Source: Parafrankia sp. EUN1f
Lineage (GTDB): Bacteria > Actinomycetota > Actinomycetes > Frankiales > Frankiaceae
Direction: 5' to 3'
Length of the DNA: 33,901 nt
Assembly: GCF_000177675.1 (NCBI RefSeq)
Contig: NZ_ADGX01000091.1
Span: 1 to 33,901 of the forward strand
Below the pieces are notes generated by a model. The model was not told the origin of the DNA, made no database searches, and worked only from the letters and a program-made list of their open reading frames with translations. The stretch's first letter is position 1; each line of letters opens with the position of its first letter. The translations under genes and the position numbers were made by a program. Positions 8,238-16,162 of this stretch are shown here, in pieces.

Positions 8238-8396
8238 TCAGACGGCGACGTCGGAGACGAAGCTGCTGAGCCCGTCGGCCACGGTGCCCAGCGCACCGAA
8301 GGCGCTGTGGACCACATCGGCGGCGTCTCCCGGCGCGGTGACCATGAAGAAGATGATGAAGATGGTCACTCCCCACGGCCAGATCAACTGCTTCAT
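8238..8396 (-). CDS. Small (52-residue) membrane peptide
   Basis: ATG at 8396 is preceded by AGGAGGT (plus 8401-8407) with 5 nt between AGGAGG and the ATG, one of the best ribosome-binding sites in the window. The peptide starts MKQLIWPWGVTIFIIFFMVTA, so it has one strong N-terminal membrane helix (about residues 4-20), then a short amphipathic tail (GALGTVADGLSSFVSDVAV). The frame is open much further upstream, but that part has no start signal and is compositionally non-coding. It converges with the wall-hydrolase gene, 58 nt from its stop. The tail resembles small pilin-like or channel-accessory peptides, but I do not recognise the family. A promoter candidate lies at 8481-8509. Confidence 0.7.
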   Translation of the reverse strand: MKQLIWPWGVTIFIIFFMVTAPGDAADVVHSAFGALGTVADGLSSFVSDVAV

Positions 8397-8480
8397 GTGG
8401 ACCTCCTGAACTGCGATTGGCGAGCCGGTGCCTGCCGGGACCGGCGCCGGTGGTGACTGTCGGTGGTTGCCGACAGCACG

Positions 8481-8509
8481 TGTGTACTGACTTTGAGTAG
8501 TGGTCGCAA
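8481..8509 (-). promoter_or_regulatory. Candidate promoter for the 52-residue membrane peptide
   Basis: On the minus strand, TTGCGA (plus 8504-8509) and TACACA (plus 8481-8486) are separated by 17 nt. A start near 8474 would give a leader of about 78 nt to the ATG at 8396. I see no other gene in 8397-8883, apart from this site, the ribosome-binding site and the hairpin at 8781-8814. Confidence 0.4.
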
Positions 8510-8780
8510 GGGGAACCGCCGTGCCACAACCGGGTCCACGCGCGGACTTCCGGTGGTCTTCGTGATGCCGCAGGGAACCACGCGGCCGCGCTGTCGCCTC
8601 CTTGACCGGCCGGTGCGGGGAGGTGGTCGCGCTTCCCGGGCGATCAGTGCCCCTCGGACCGGGAACGCCTGCCATCGCGGAGACATCGCCAGGTGTCGGC
8701 GGACATGGAACGGACAGCGGTTGGACTAGAGGCAGCCAGTAGTCGGAGGTGGGGATCAACCGATGTACTGATCCACACCG

Positions 8781-8814
8781 CTCCGGGCAGGTGACGTCGA
8801 CTCCCTGCCCGGAG
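8781..8814 (-). terminator. Hairpin downstream of the flavoenzyme gene
   Basis: CTCCGGGCAGG (8781-8791) and CCTGCCCGGAG (8804-8814) form a perfect 11-bp stem around a 12-nt loop. It starts 69 nt past the stop of the flavoenzyme gene and has no U-tract, as is usual for high-GC actinobacterial terminators. The perfect symmetry would let it act on either strand. Confidence 0.6.
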
Positions 8815-8883
8815 TGGCGACAGCCTGTAGTTGTCGCTACCTTCGGTAATCTCGATCTTCGTTGGTGGGCGGGTGAAGATCCG

Positions 8884-10635
8884 TCACGCGGGGCGGATGC
8901 CCTGGGCGAAGGCGAAGACGTTGTCCGGGTCGTAGGCGCGCTTCACCGAGCGCAGGCGCGCCAGATTCGAGCCGTAGTAGGCCGTCTCCCAGCTTCTGAG
9001 CTCCGGGTCGATGTAGTTCTGGTAGGCCGACTCCGCCACGTACGGGCCCATCCGGACCGTGGTCGCCCGCAGCCACTCGGCGTTGCGGGCCTTGAGCTCC
9101 GCGCTGTCCCCGATGTCGTAGCCGGCGACGTACTGGGCGCTCGCCAGCACGTCGCGGTGCACGAACGCGGTGTCCTGCGGGCCGACCTGACCGATGGCGC
9201 CGCCCCAGCTGTCGAGAATGACACCGCCGGACCGAAGCCCGGCCTCGCGTTGCCTGGCCTCGACGGCGGCGAGCACGGCCTCGGTGCCCGCGGCCGGCAG
9301 CCGCGTGGTGAGGAAGTTCGAGGCCGCCAGCTGGGCGGCCCGCTGCAGGGTTCCGCCTGGATGGCGCCCGGCGAGGTGGCACTGCGCCACGCTTCGCCCC
9401 GAGCAGCCGCCTTCGATCAGCATGGCCTCCAGCGGCCCACGCTGGGCCGCGAAGGTGGACGCGGGCCGGCTGCCCACCGCGTCGACAAGTTGGGCGAGCA
9501 GGTCCCGCGCCGGCGCGGCCACGGTGCTGCCCGCGCTGCCGCCGAGCGCGGTCCGCGAACCGGTGCCGCCGCCTGTGCCGGTGGTGCCGCTGCTGGTGCC
9601 GGTGGTCGAGCCGCCCGGCTCGCTGAGCACGCCGCTGACCCGGATCGCGGGTGTGCCCTTCCCATCGGAGCCCGTGGTCGTCGTGACGACACACGTGGAC
9701 CACAGCTCGTCGGGCGCGTCGGCGCCGAGATTCCAGTCCTGCCAGGCGGCCACCACCTCGGCGGCGGCGTCCCAGGGCCAGCGATAGCTGAACACCGTCA
9801 GTGGTGTGGCCGGATGTGTGGCGAACGTGAAGGAGGTGACGACCCCGAAGTTCCCGCCGCCACCGCCACGCAGCGCCCAGAAGAGGTCGGCGTCCCGTTC
9901 GGCGTCCACCTGGACGATCTCCCCCGACGCCAGGACGACCTCGGCGGCCAGCAGCTGGTCGCAGGTCAGCCCATGGCGCCGGCCGAGGACGCCGATGCCG
10001 CCGCCGAGGGTCAGCCCGGCGATGCCGACAGTCGGGCAGGAGCCGGCCGCGATCATCGCGCCGGCCTGGATGAGCTGGTCGTAGACATCGACGAGCGGGG
10101 CCCCGGCGCCGACGGTGGCGACCCCCGACCTCGCGGTGGCTCCGCCGCCCGCGGCGACCCCCAGACCCGACCGGTTGCCCGGATGCACCTCGTTCAGTGT
10201 CGAGACGTCGATGACCAGGCCGCTCGTCGTCGAATAGCCGCCGTAGCTGTGCCCGCCGGAGCGGGCCGCGAGGGCGATGCCCGCGGAACGCGCGAAGCCC
10301 ACGGCAAGGGCCACATCCGAGGCGGACGCGCAGTAGGCGACCGCCTGCGGCTGGATCTTGTCGAAGGCGGGGTCGAACAGCTGGAGCGCGGTGCCGTACT
10401 CGCCGGATCCAGGCCGGACCAGGCGACCCGAGAGCTGCTCCGACAGCCGCTGCCAGTCGCGCTCGCTCGGCGTTCCCTCGTCGACGCCGCCCGGTCTGCC
10501 GGGGCCGTCGTCGTCATCGCCACCGCAGCCGGCGAGACCACCGGCGGCGAGCCCGCCGGCACCGAGCACGGCCAGCCCCCTGCCGGCCAGGCGCAGCACC
10601 TCGCGACGGTCGAAGGACTCCCGCCGATCGAACAT
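8884..10635 (-). CDS. Tat-exported FAD-linked oxidase lipoprotein, berberine bridge enzyme type
   Basis: The 583-residue protein begins with a twin-arginine signal (DRREVLRLAG) and a lipobox LAGC at Cys37, so it is probably exported folded with its flavin and lipid-anchored. An FAD_binding_4 (PCMH) domain follows (about 90-270), with ARSGGHSYGG and PTVGIAGLTLGGG, then the substrate domain, and a C-terminal BBE motif (YQNYIDPELRSWETAYYG). His129 in GGHS and Cys200 just before PTVG match the two residues that bind FAD in bicovalent members such as berberine bridge enzyme, so bicovalent flavin is likely. A Gly/Ser/Thr-rich insertion (about 340-365) interrupts the substrate domain. ATG 10635 has GAGGAG upstream. 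It follows the kinase gene by 31 nt and may share its transcript. The substrate is unknown. Confidence 0.88.
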   Translation of the reverse strand: MFDRRESFDRREVLRLAGRGLAVLGAGGLAAGGLAGCGGDDDDGPGRPGGVDEGTPSERDWQRLSEQLSGRLVRPGSGEYGTALQLFDPAFDKIQPQAVAYCASASDVALAVGFARSAGIALAARSGGHSYGGYSTTSGLVIDVSTLNEVHPGNRSGLGVAAGGGATARSGVATVGAGAPLVDVYDQLIQAGAMIAAGSCPTVGIAGLTLGGGIGVLGRRHGLTCDQLLAAEVVLASGEIVQVDAERDADLFWALRGGGGGNFGVVTSFTFATHPATPLTVFSYRWPWDAAAEVVAAWQDWNLGADAPDELWSTCVVTTTTGSDGKGTPAIRVSGVLSEPGGSTTGTSSGTTGTGGGTGSRTALGGSAGSTVAAPARDLLAQLVDAVGSRPASTFAAQRGPLEAMLIEGGCSGRSVAQCHLAGRHPGGTLQRAAQLAASNFLTTRLPAAGTEAVLAAVEARQREAGLRSGGVILDSWGGAIGQVGPQDTAFVHRDVLASAQYVAGYDIGDSAELKARNAEWLRATTVRMGPYVAESAYQNYIDPELRSWETAYYGSNLARLRSVKRAYDPDNVFAFAQGIRPA

Positions 10636-10666
10636 GCAGCTCCTCGCTCGGTGCCTGCGTTGTGAT

Positions 10667-13072
10667 CTAGTCGGCTGCCTTTCGCAGGACGGTCGTCACG
10701 AGCTTGTCCGGACCAATCCGTCGGACGGTACCCCGGTCGGGCTCACTCACGTAAACCGCGCCGGAGGCGTCGATCGCGAGCCCGGAGGGATAACTGAACT
10801 CGGTCTCGGTCGCGAGGGCACCGTCAGCGGTGTTCGCGTCGACGTCATCCGTGCCGGCGAACGTGTTGATCTTACCGTCCGTGGTGACCACGCGAATCAC
10901 ATCGTTGTAGGTGTCGGCGATGTAGAGCTCGCCCTCCGGCCCGACCGCGAGGCTGTGCGGGTTGTAGAGCTTCGCCGAGGTCGCGGCGCCGCCGTCACCG
11001 GAGTAGCCGTAGGCGCCGGGCGTGCCGGCGACCAGCGTGATCTTCCCGTCGGTTGAGATCCTGCGAACCGTGTGCGCGCTGCTGTCCGCGACGTAGAGCG
11101 TTCCGTCGTCGGCGAGAGCGAGGCCGGACGGGCTGGTGAAGGTCGCCTTCTCCGCCAGGCCGTTGTCGCCGGTGGTGCCGGAGTCGCTGGTGCCGGCGAT
11201 CACCCTGATGATGCCGTCCGACGTCACCTTGCGGACGCGGTAGCCGGAGGCGATGTAGAGGTCACCCTCATCGGAGACCGCCACCGCTCGGGGATCGGAA
11301 AGCTTGGCGCCGACGGCCTTGCCGGAGGTTCCGCTGAACCCCTCACCCGGCCCGGCACCGGCGACGGTGGTGATCTTCCCGTCGGCGACGCGGCGGATCC
11401 GGCCGTCGTCGCTGTCCGCGACGTAGACGTCGCCGTCGGGCCCGGCGGCGACCGCGACCGGGGCGATCAGGTCCGCGCGCGTGGCCGGCCCATCGTCGCC
11501 GAGCACCGGCGTCGGTGACGGCGTCGGTGACGGTGAGCTCGATGGGGACGAGGCCGGTGCGTCCGTGCTTTCGGCGGTGGGGCTCGGCGTGGTATCGGGC
11601 GGGCCGACCCCGGCGAGATGGGTGAGCTTCCCGTCGGGGCTCAGTCGCAGGACCTGGCCCTGCCACTTTCCGGACGAGCCGCTGTCGGCGAGGTACAGCG
11701 AACCGTCGGGGCCGATGCCGATCCCGTCCGCTCTGTAGAGACCGCTTACCTCGACCGCCTCGCTGCCGGCGTAGGCCGGTCCCTCGGGGTCCGAGCCGCC
11801 GGCGGTGAGCCAGATCCCCAGCCCGAGTGCCACCGCGAGCACGGCCACGGCCGTCGCCGACGCGGTGATGATCTTTGCGCGCCGCGAACGGCCTCCTGGG
11901 CCGGTCGGCTGGCGGTGCCCGTTGCGGCCGCTGTGCCCGCGGGGCCCGGTCGATGGGCCGACCGTCTCATCCGCGTAGTCCTCGACCCTGGTCGGGGCTA
12001 ACCCCGCGGTACCCGCGTACGGAGCGGTACCCGCGTACGGAGCGGTACCCGCGTACGGAGCGGTACCCGCGTACGGAGCGGTACCCGCGTACGGCGGGCG
12101 GCCGGCGGCTCCGTCGCCGCCGAGCTGCCTGGCGATCTCGGCGGGCCTCGGAGTGGTGCCCTGGGTGTGGCCGGCGGCGGCGAGCACGTCGTCGGCCAAT
12201 CGCACCGGGACGCCGCTGACGGCGAGCCAGCCGGGTCCGAACACGGAGGTGGCCGCGGAGGCGAGGGACAGGGCGAAGTCGTGCGCCGTCGGCGGGCGCC
12301 AGGCCGGCTCCTTCGCGAGCGCGGTGAGGAGCACCGCCGCCAGCGGCGGCGGAGCCTCGTTGAGCGGCAGTGGCGGCACCGACATGTGGTGGTGCAGCAG
12401 CGCCGGGACGGTCAGGCCGGCGGGGAACGGGGTCCGCCCCGCGAGCAGCTCGTACAGGACGACACCGAGGGAGTACAGGTCGGTGCCCGGCCCGAGCCGG
12501 GAGCCGGTGATCTGCTCCGGGGCCATGTACCGCGGAGTGCCGACGAGGCCGGTGGTGGTCGCCGCCGTCGTCTCAAGGATCTTGGCGATGCCGAAGTCGG
12601 TGACCTTGGGCGTGCCGTCTCCGGCGAACATCAGGTTGTCGGGCTTGACGTCCCGGTGCAGGACGCCGCGATCATGGGCGGCGGCCAGCGCCGCCGCGGC
12701 CGCCAGCCCGACGGCGCAGGCGGCGCGCGGGTCGCGCAGGCCCGGCCCGCGGGTCTTCAGGCTTCCGCCGGTGAGCTGCTCCATGACCAGCAGGCACAGG
12801 CCGTCCTGCTCGACGTAGTCGTAGATGCGCACGACATGCGGGTGGTCCAGGCCAGCCAGGACGCGGGCCTCGGAGAGGAACCGGTCCCGCAGGTCGCTGT
12901 CGCCCCCGCCGTGGGCGCCGGCCGGCTCCAGCAGGACCTTGACCGCGACGTCCCGGTCAATAAGGCGATGCCGGCCGGCCAGCACGGCGCCGAAACCGCC
13001 GCGCCCGAGCTCCGCTCCGAGCTCGTAGCCCGTCAGCGCGCCGGCGACTCGCCCCAGGTCGATGGAAGTCAC
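10667..13072 (-). CDS. Receptor-like Ser/Thr protein kinase with extracellular NHL propeller (copy 1)
   Basis: The 801-residue PknD-like kinase has a complete Hanks domain (about 15-280): GRGGFG loop (23-28), Lys45, HRDVKPDN with Asp141 and Asn146, DFG Asp159 and PRYMAPEQ, so it should be active. A juxtamembrane segment carries five PYAGTA hexapeptides, followed by one membrane helix (about 394-421). The outer part has six NHL-type repeats (YLAD/YVAD signatures followed by V/I-R-x-I and AGT turns), fitting a six-bladed beta-propeller. After the kinase domain comes FGPGWLAVSGVPVRLADDV, a motif shared with the neighbouring paralogue. GTG 13072 has GGAGAA 8 nt upstream. The outer domain probably senses a wall or extracellular ligand. 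It lies 57 nt after the second kinase and 31 nt before the flavoenzyme. Confidence 0.92.
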   Translation of the reverse strand: MTSIDLGRVAGALTGYELGAELGRGGFGAVLAGRHRLIDRDVAVKVLLEPAGAHGGGDSDLRDRFLSEARVLAGLDHPHVVRIYDYVEQDGLCLLVMEQLTGGSLKTRGPGLRDPRAACAVGLAAAAALAAAHDRGVLHRDVKPDNLMFAGDGTPKVTDFGIAKILETTAATTTGLVGTPRYMAPEQITGSRLGPGTDLYSLGVVLYELLAGRTPFPAGLTVPALLHHHMSVPPLPLNEAPPPLAAVLLTALAKEPAWRPPTAHDFALSLASAATSVFGPGWLAVSGVPVRLADDVLAAAGHTQGTTPRPAEIARQLGGDGAAGRPPYAGTAPYAGTAPYAGTAPYAGTAPYAGTAGLAPTRVEDYADETVGPSTGPRGHSGRNGHRQPTGPGGRSRRAKIITASATAVAVLAVALGLGIWLTAGGSDPEGPAYAGSEAVEVSGLYRADGIGIGPDGSLYLADSGSSGKWQGQVLRLSPDGKLTHLAGVGPPDTTPSPTAESTDAPASSPSSSPSPTPSPTPVLGDDGPATRADLIAPVAVAAGPDGDVYVADSDDGRIRRVADGKITTVAGAGPGEGFSGTSGKAVGAKLSDPRAVAVSDEGDLYIASGYRVRKVTSDGIIRVIAGTSDSGTTGDNGLAEKATFTSPSGLALADDGTLYVADSSAHTVRRISTDGKITLVAGTPGAYGYSGDGGAATSAKLYNPHSLAVGPEGELYIADTYNDVIRVVTTDGKINTFAGTDDVDANTADGALATETEFSYPSGLAIDASGAVYVSEPDRGTVRRIGPDKLVTTVLRKAAD
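12006..12095. repeat. Five 18-bp direct repeats in the kinase juxtamembrane region
   Basis: Five head-to-tail copies of GCGGTACCCGCGTACGGA (12006, 12024, 12042, 12060, 12078), identical except for the last base of the fifth, encode PYAGTA hexapeptides on the minus strand. The near-absence of synonymous differences points to recent expansion or conversion. Each unit also contains the palindromes GGTACC and CGTACG. Confidence 0.95.
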
Positions 13073-13129
13073 CGGGCCATTCTCCGCACGCTGCTGTTCC
13101 GATTCGTTCGGGGCATGTCTTTTTCCGGC

Positions 13130-15778
13130 TTACTCGGCGATCGTCGTGATCGTGCCGTCGGGGGCTATGCGCCGGATCCGGTTGTTGCCCGAATCGGCGA
13201 TGTAGAGCGCCCCGGTGGAGTCCTCGACCACCGAGCTCGGATCGGTGAACTTGGCCTCCGTCGCCGGGCCGCCGTCACCGGAGCTGCCCTCGGATCCGGT
13301 GCCGGCGATGGTGGTGATCGTGCCGTTCGCGTCCACCTTGCGGATCCGGTTGTTGCCGTAGTCGGCGATGTAGAGCGTGCCGTTGCGGCCCAGGGAGACC
13401 GACGGAATGGAGAGCTGGGCCTTGGTGGCCGGGCCGCCGTCGCCGGAATAGCCCTGCTCACCGGTTCCGGCCACGGTGTGGATGGTTCCGTCCGTGTTGA
13501 TCTTCTGGATGGTGTCGCTGCCGAGGTTGGCGATGTAGAGGGTGCCGTCGCTGGCCACCTCGACATCGTTCGGGCCGTTCAGCGTGGCGGCCGTGGCCGG
13601 GCCGCCCTCTCCGGAGTAGCCGTCGACGCCCGTGCCGGCGATCGTGGTGATTATTCCGTCCGTGGAGATCTTCCGGATGCGGTGGTTCTCGTAGTCCGCG
13701 ATGTAGATCGATCCATCCGGGGCGACCGCCAGCTTTTCCGCGCTTTTGAGCTGCGCGGCGGTCGCCGGGCCGCCGTCACCCGAATACCCGGCGACGCCGG
13801 TGCCCGCGATCGTGCTGATGGTCCCGTCTGCGGCGATCTTCCGGATGCGGTAGTTCCGCGCGTCGGGAATGTAGATGTTGCCCTTCCCGTCGGTCACCGC
13901 GGAACCCGGACCGTCGAGTTTCGCGGCGGTCGCGGGCCCGCCGTCACCGCTGAACCCGCCCGAGCCGGTGCCGGCGAGGTCGGACACCGAACCGGTGGCG
14001 GAGATCTTCTGCAGCCGGTCGGTCGCGAGGCTGGTGATCAGCAGCGCACCCTGGTCGTCGATCGAGAGGCTGTAGGGGCTCAGCCCCTGCACCGTGACAG
14101 CCGCCCCGCTGTAGGCGGCTGCGTTCGCCGGGCTGGAGCGGACCTCGTCGCCGCCGTGGTCCTTGTTTCCGCCGCCGGACAGGGCCACGACGAGGCCGAC
14201 CGTCAGCGCGACGACCAGAACGAAGACGACCGCCGCGATGATCAGGGTGCGACTGTTGTCGTTGCTGTCCTGGTTGCGGTGGCCGGGCGGCCGCTGGCTC
14301 CCCGGCGGCGTGTGCTGCACCGGGGGGCGCTGGGTCGGTGCCGCGTTCGCGCCGCCCCAGCCCTGACCGCCGAAGTTCGACCCGCCCTGGCCCGGCTGGC
14401 CGGGAAAGGGACGGGTCGGCCCGGGACGCCCCAGCGGCGCCGGCTGCGGTGTCGCGCCTGGCGGCGGCCCCACCGGGCGTGGCTGTGGTGTCGATCCTGG
14501 CGGCGTGAGCGGGCCGGGCGCGGGCGTCGTGCTCGGTGGGCCCTGCAGTGGCCGTGGGTGCGGAGTGCTGCCGCCGGGCTGCCCGTAGCCGGGTTGGCCG
14601 TAGCCCGGCTGGTTGAAGCCGGTTTGGCTGTAGCCGGGCTGACCGGGGCGGCTCATACCTGGCAGCTGGGCACCCGTGCCCGGGTAGCCCGGGTGCGGAT
14701 GGCCCTGCGGCTGGCCGCGGTAGCCGCCGCCCACGGGCTGGCCGGGTCCCTGCTGGCCGGGTCCCTGCTGGCCCGGTCCCTGCTGGCCCGGTCCCGGCGG
14801 GTAGCCCGGGCCGCCGGGGCCACCGGCCGGGAAGTTGCCACTGGCGCGAACCGTCGGGGCGGCGCCCGAGTGCATGCCCGTGCCGGTGCCGCCCAGCGCG
14901 GCGCGGATGTCGTCATCCACCCGCACCTTCACCTCGGAGCGGGCGAACCAGCCCGGGCCGAACGAGCGGGTGCCCGCGGCGGCGAGCTCCTGGGCGAGCT
15001 CCGACGCGTCCGAGAAGCGGGCGCCGGGCTCCTTGGCGAGGGTGCGCATGATGACCGCGGAGATCGGCGCGGGCACCATGGTGAGCGGTTCGGGCATCAC
15101 GCTCAGGTGGTGATGTGTCAGCGGCTGCACGGCCATCTGCCGGCCGAACAGCGGCCTGTCGGCGAGCATCTCGTAGAGGACGCCGGCCAGCGCGTACAGG
15201 TCGGTGGAGGGGAACAGCCGCCCGCCCATGATCTGCTCGGGGGCCATGTAGCGCGGCGTGCCGAGAATGGCGCTGGCGGTCGTCTCGGCGCCGTCGAAGA
15301 TCTTCGCGATGCCGAAGTCGGTGACCTTGAGCAGGCCGGCGCCGTCGAACATCATGTTGTCGGGCTTGACGTCCCGGTGAAGCACGCCGTGGCTGTGCGC
15401 GGTCGCGAGCGCGGCTGACGCGGCGATGCCGATGGCGCAGATGGTCTCCGGGGAGAGCTTCCCGGTGGCCATCCGCTGCTTCAGCGTGCCGCCGGAGAGC
15501 AGCTCCATCACCAGCAGGCAGGTTCCCTGGTGCTCGACGTAGTCGTGGATGCGCACGATGTGCGGATGGTCGAGCTCGGCGAGGACGCGGGCTTCGGAGA
15601 GGAAACGCGCACGTAGATCGGGGTCGTCGCTCGTGTCGAGGAGGATCTTGATGGCGACCTTGCGGCCGATGAGCCGGTGCTGGCCGGCGAGCACGAGGCC
15701 GTAGCCTCCCTTGCCGAGGTCCCCCTCGACCGTGTAGCCAGGGAGCGCCGCCTCCACGAGAGATCTGTCGATAAGCAA
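13130..15778 (-). CDS. Receptor-like Ser/Thr protein kinase with extracellular NHL propeller (copy 2)
   Basis: The 882-residue paralogue of the next gene has the same plan. Its Hanks kinase domain (about 15-275) has GKGGYG, Lys44, HRDVKPDN with Asp136 and Asn141, DFG Asp154 and PRYMAPEQ. A shared FGPGWFARSEVKVRVDDDI motif follows, then a very long Pro/Gly/Gln-rich linker (about 305-500) with GPGQQ and QPGYG repeats, one membrane helix (about 509-533), and six NHL repeats with near-identical GYSGDGGPAT turns. It would sense outside and phosphorylate inside. The start is TTG at 15778, chosen because the N-terminus then aligns with copy 1; the ribosome-binding site is weak (GGACGGAA). An inverted repeat lies 43 bp upstream. 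It is probably the first gene of a kinase-kinase-flavoenzyme unit. Confidence 0.92.
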   Translation of the reverse strand: MLIDRSLVEAALPGYTVEGDLGKGGYGLVLAGQHRLIGRKVAIKILLDTSDDPDLRARFLSEARVLAELDHPHIVRIHDYVEHQGTCLLVMELLSGGTLKQRMATGKLSPETICAIGIAASAALATAHSHGVLHRDVKPDNMMFDGAGLLKVTDFGIAKIFDGAETTASAILGTPRYMAPEQIMGGRLFPSTDLYALAGVLYEMLADRPLFGRQMAVQPLTHHHLSVMPEPLTMVPAPISAVIMRTLAKEPGARFSDASELAQELAAAGTRSFGPGWFARSEVKVRVDDDIRAALGGTGTGMHSGAAPTVRASGNFPAGGPGGPGYPPGPGQQGPGQQGPGQQGPGQPVGGGYRGQPQGHPHPGYPGTGAQLPGMSRPGQPGYSQTGFNQPGYGQPGYGQPGGSTPHPRPLQGPPSTTPAPGPLTPPGSTPQPRPVGPPPGATPQPAPLGRPGPTRPFPGQPGQGGSNFGGQGWGGANAAPTQRPPVQHTPPGSQRPPGHRNQDSNDNSRTLIIAAVVFVLVVALTVGLVVALSGGGNKDHGGDEVRSSPANAAAYSGAAVTVQGLSPYSLSIDDQGALLITSLATDRLQKISATGSVSDLAGTGSGGFSGDGGPATAAKLDGPGSAVTDGKGNIYIPDARNYRIRKIAADGTISTIAGTGVAGYSGDGGPATAAQLKSAEKLAVAPDGSIYIADYENHRIRKISTDGIITTIAGTGVDGYSGEGGPATAATLNGPNDVEVASDGTLYIANLGSDTIQKINTDGTIHTVAGTGEQGYSGDGGPATKAQLSIPSVSLGRNGTLYIADYGNNRIRKVDANGTITTIAGTGSEGSSGDGGPATEAKFTDPSSVVEDSTGALYIADSGNNRIRRIAPDGTITTIAE
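14741..14806. repeat. 15-bp tandem repeats encoding GPGQQ in kinase copy 2
   Basis: About four imperfect copies of a 15-bp unit (CTGCTGGCCCGGTCC form) encode GPGQQ pentapeptides in the disordered linker on the minus strand. They differ mainly at single wobble-like positions. Confidence 0.8.
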
Positions 15779-15820
15779 GGTCGGTTCCGTCCGTCACCGG
15801 CTGCCGGGTCGTCACCATGA

Positions 15821-15837
15821 TCACCACACGGTGGTGA
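15821..15837. promoter_or_regulatory. Perfect inverted repeat upstream of the kinase operon
   Basis: TCACCAC (15821-15827) and GTGGTGA (15831-15837) flank a 3-bp spacer, 43 bp upstream of the TTG start. Size and position suit a dimeric regulator. The rest of the divergent gap to pgi (15838-16162) shows nothing else I can support. Confidence 0.45.
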
Positions 15838-16162
15838 CACCCGAGGGCCACATCGTGCGGGATTGTGTCTGCGCAGCCCCGCGGTTGGTTCGCATCTGTT
15901 GCCGTGTTGGATGGTGCTGGTTCCGCCTCGGTTGCCCGCGTCACGCGCGACCGCGGGACGCTTGCTTCCAATGCGGGGCCATCAGCGCTTTCCCGGCGAT
16001 ACTACGGCCTCATACCCCCCATTCCGCCCCTGGTAGCGACCCGGCGGGCGCGTCAGATGGGCGACTGCAGCATGCTGGTCATCGTCGACAGGTGTTCGGC
16101 CGTGCGGGCGCGCGGGGACGCGGCCGCACGGGAGCACTGCCATCGAGGAAGGGCCCCACGTC

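Noticed and set aside
8749-10665. Plus-strand 638-codon open frame
   Set aside because: Antisense shadow of the flavoenzyme gene; no recognisable domain.
12006-12095. CRISPR-like array
   Set aside because: The 18-bp units are head to tail without spacers and encode in-frame hexapeptides of a kinase.
12167-15418. Plus-strand 1083-codon open frame
   Set aside because: It is antisense to both kinases, whose domains and motifs are complete; its peptide is Arg/Gly/Val-rich shadow sequence.
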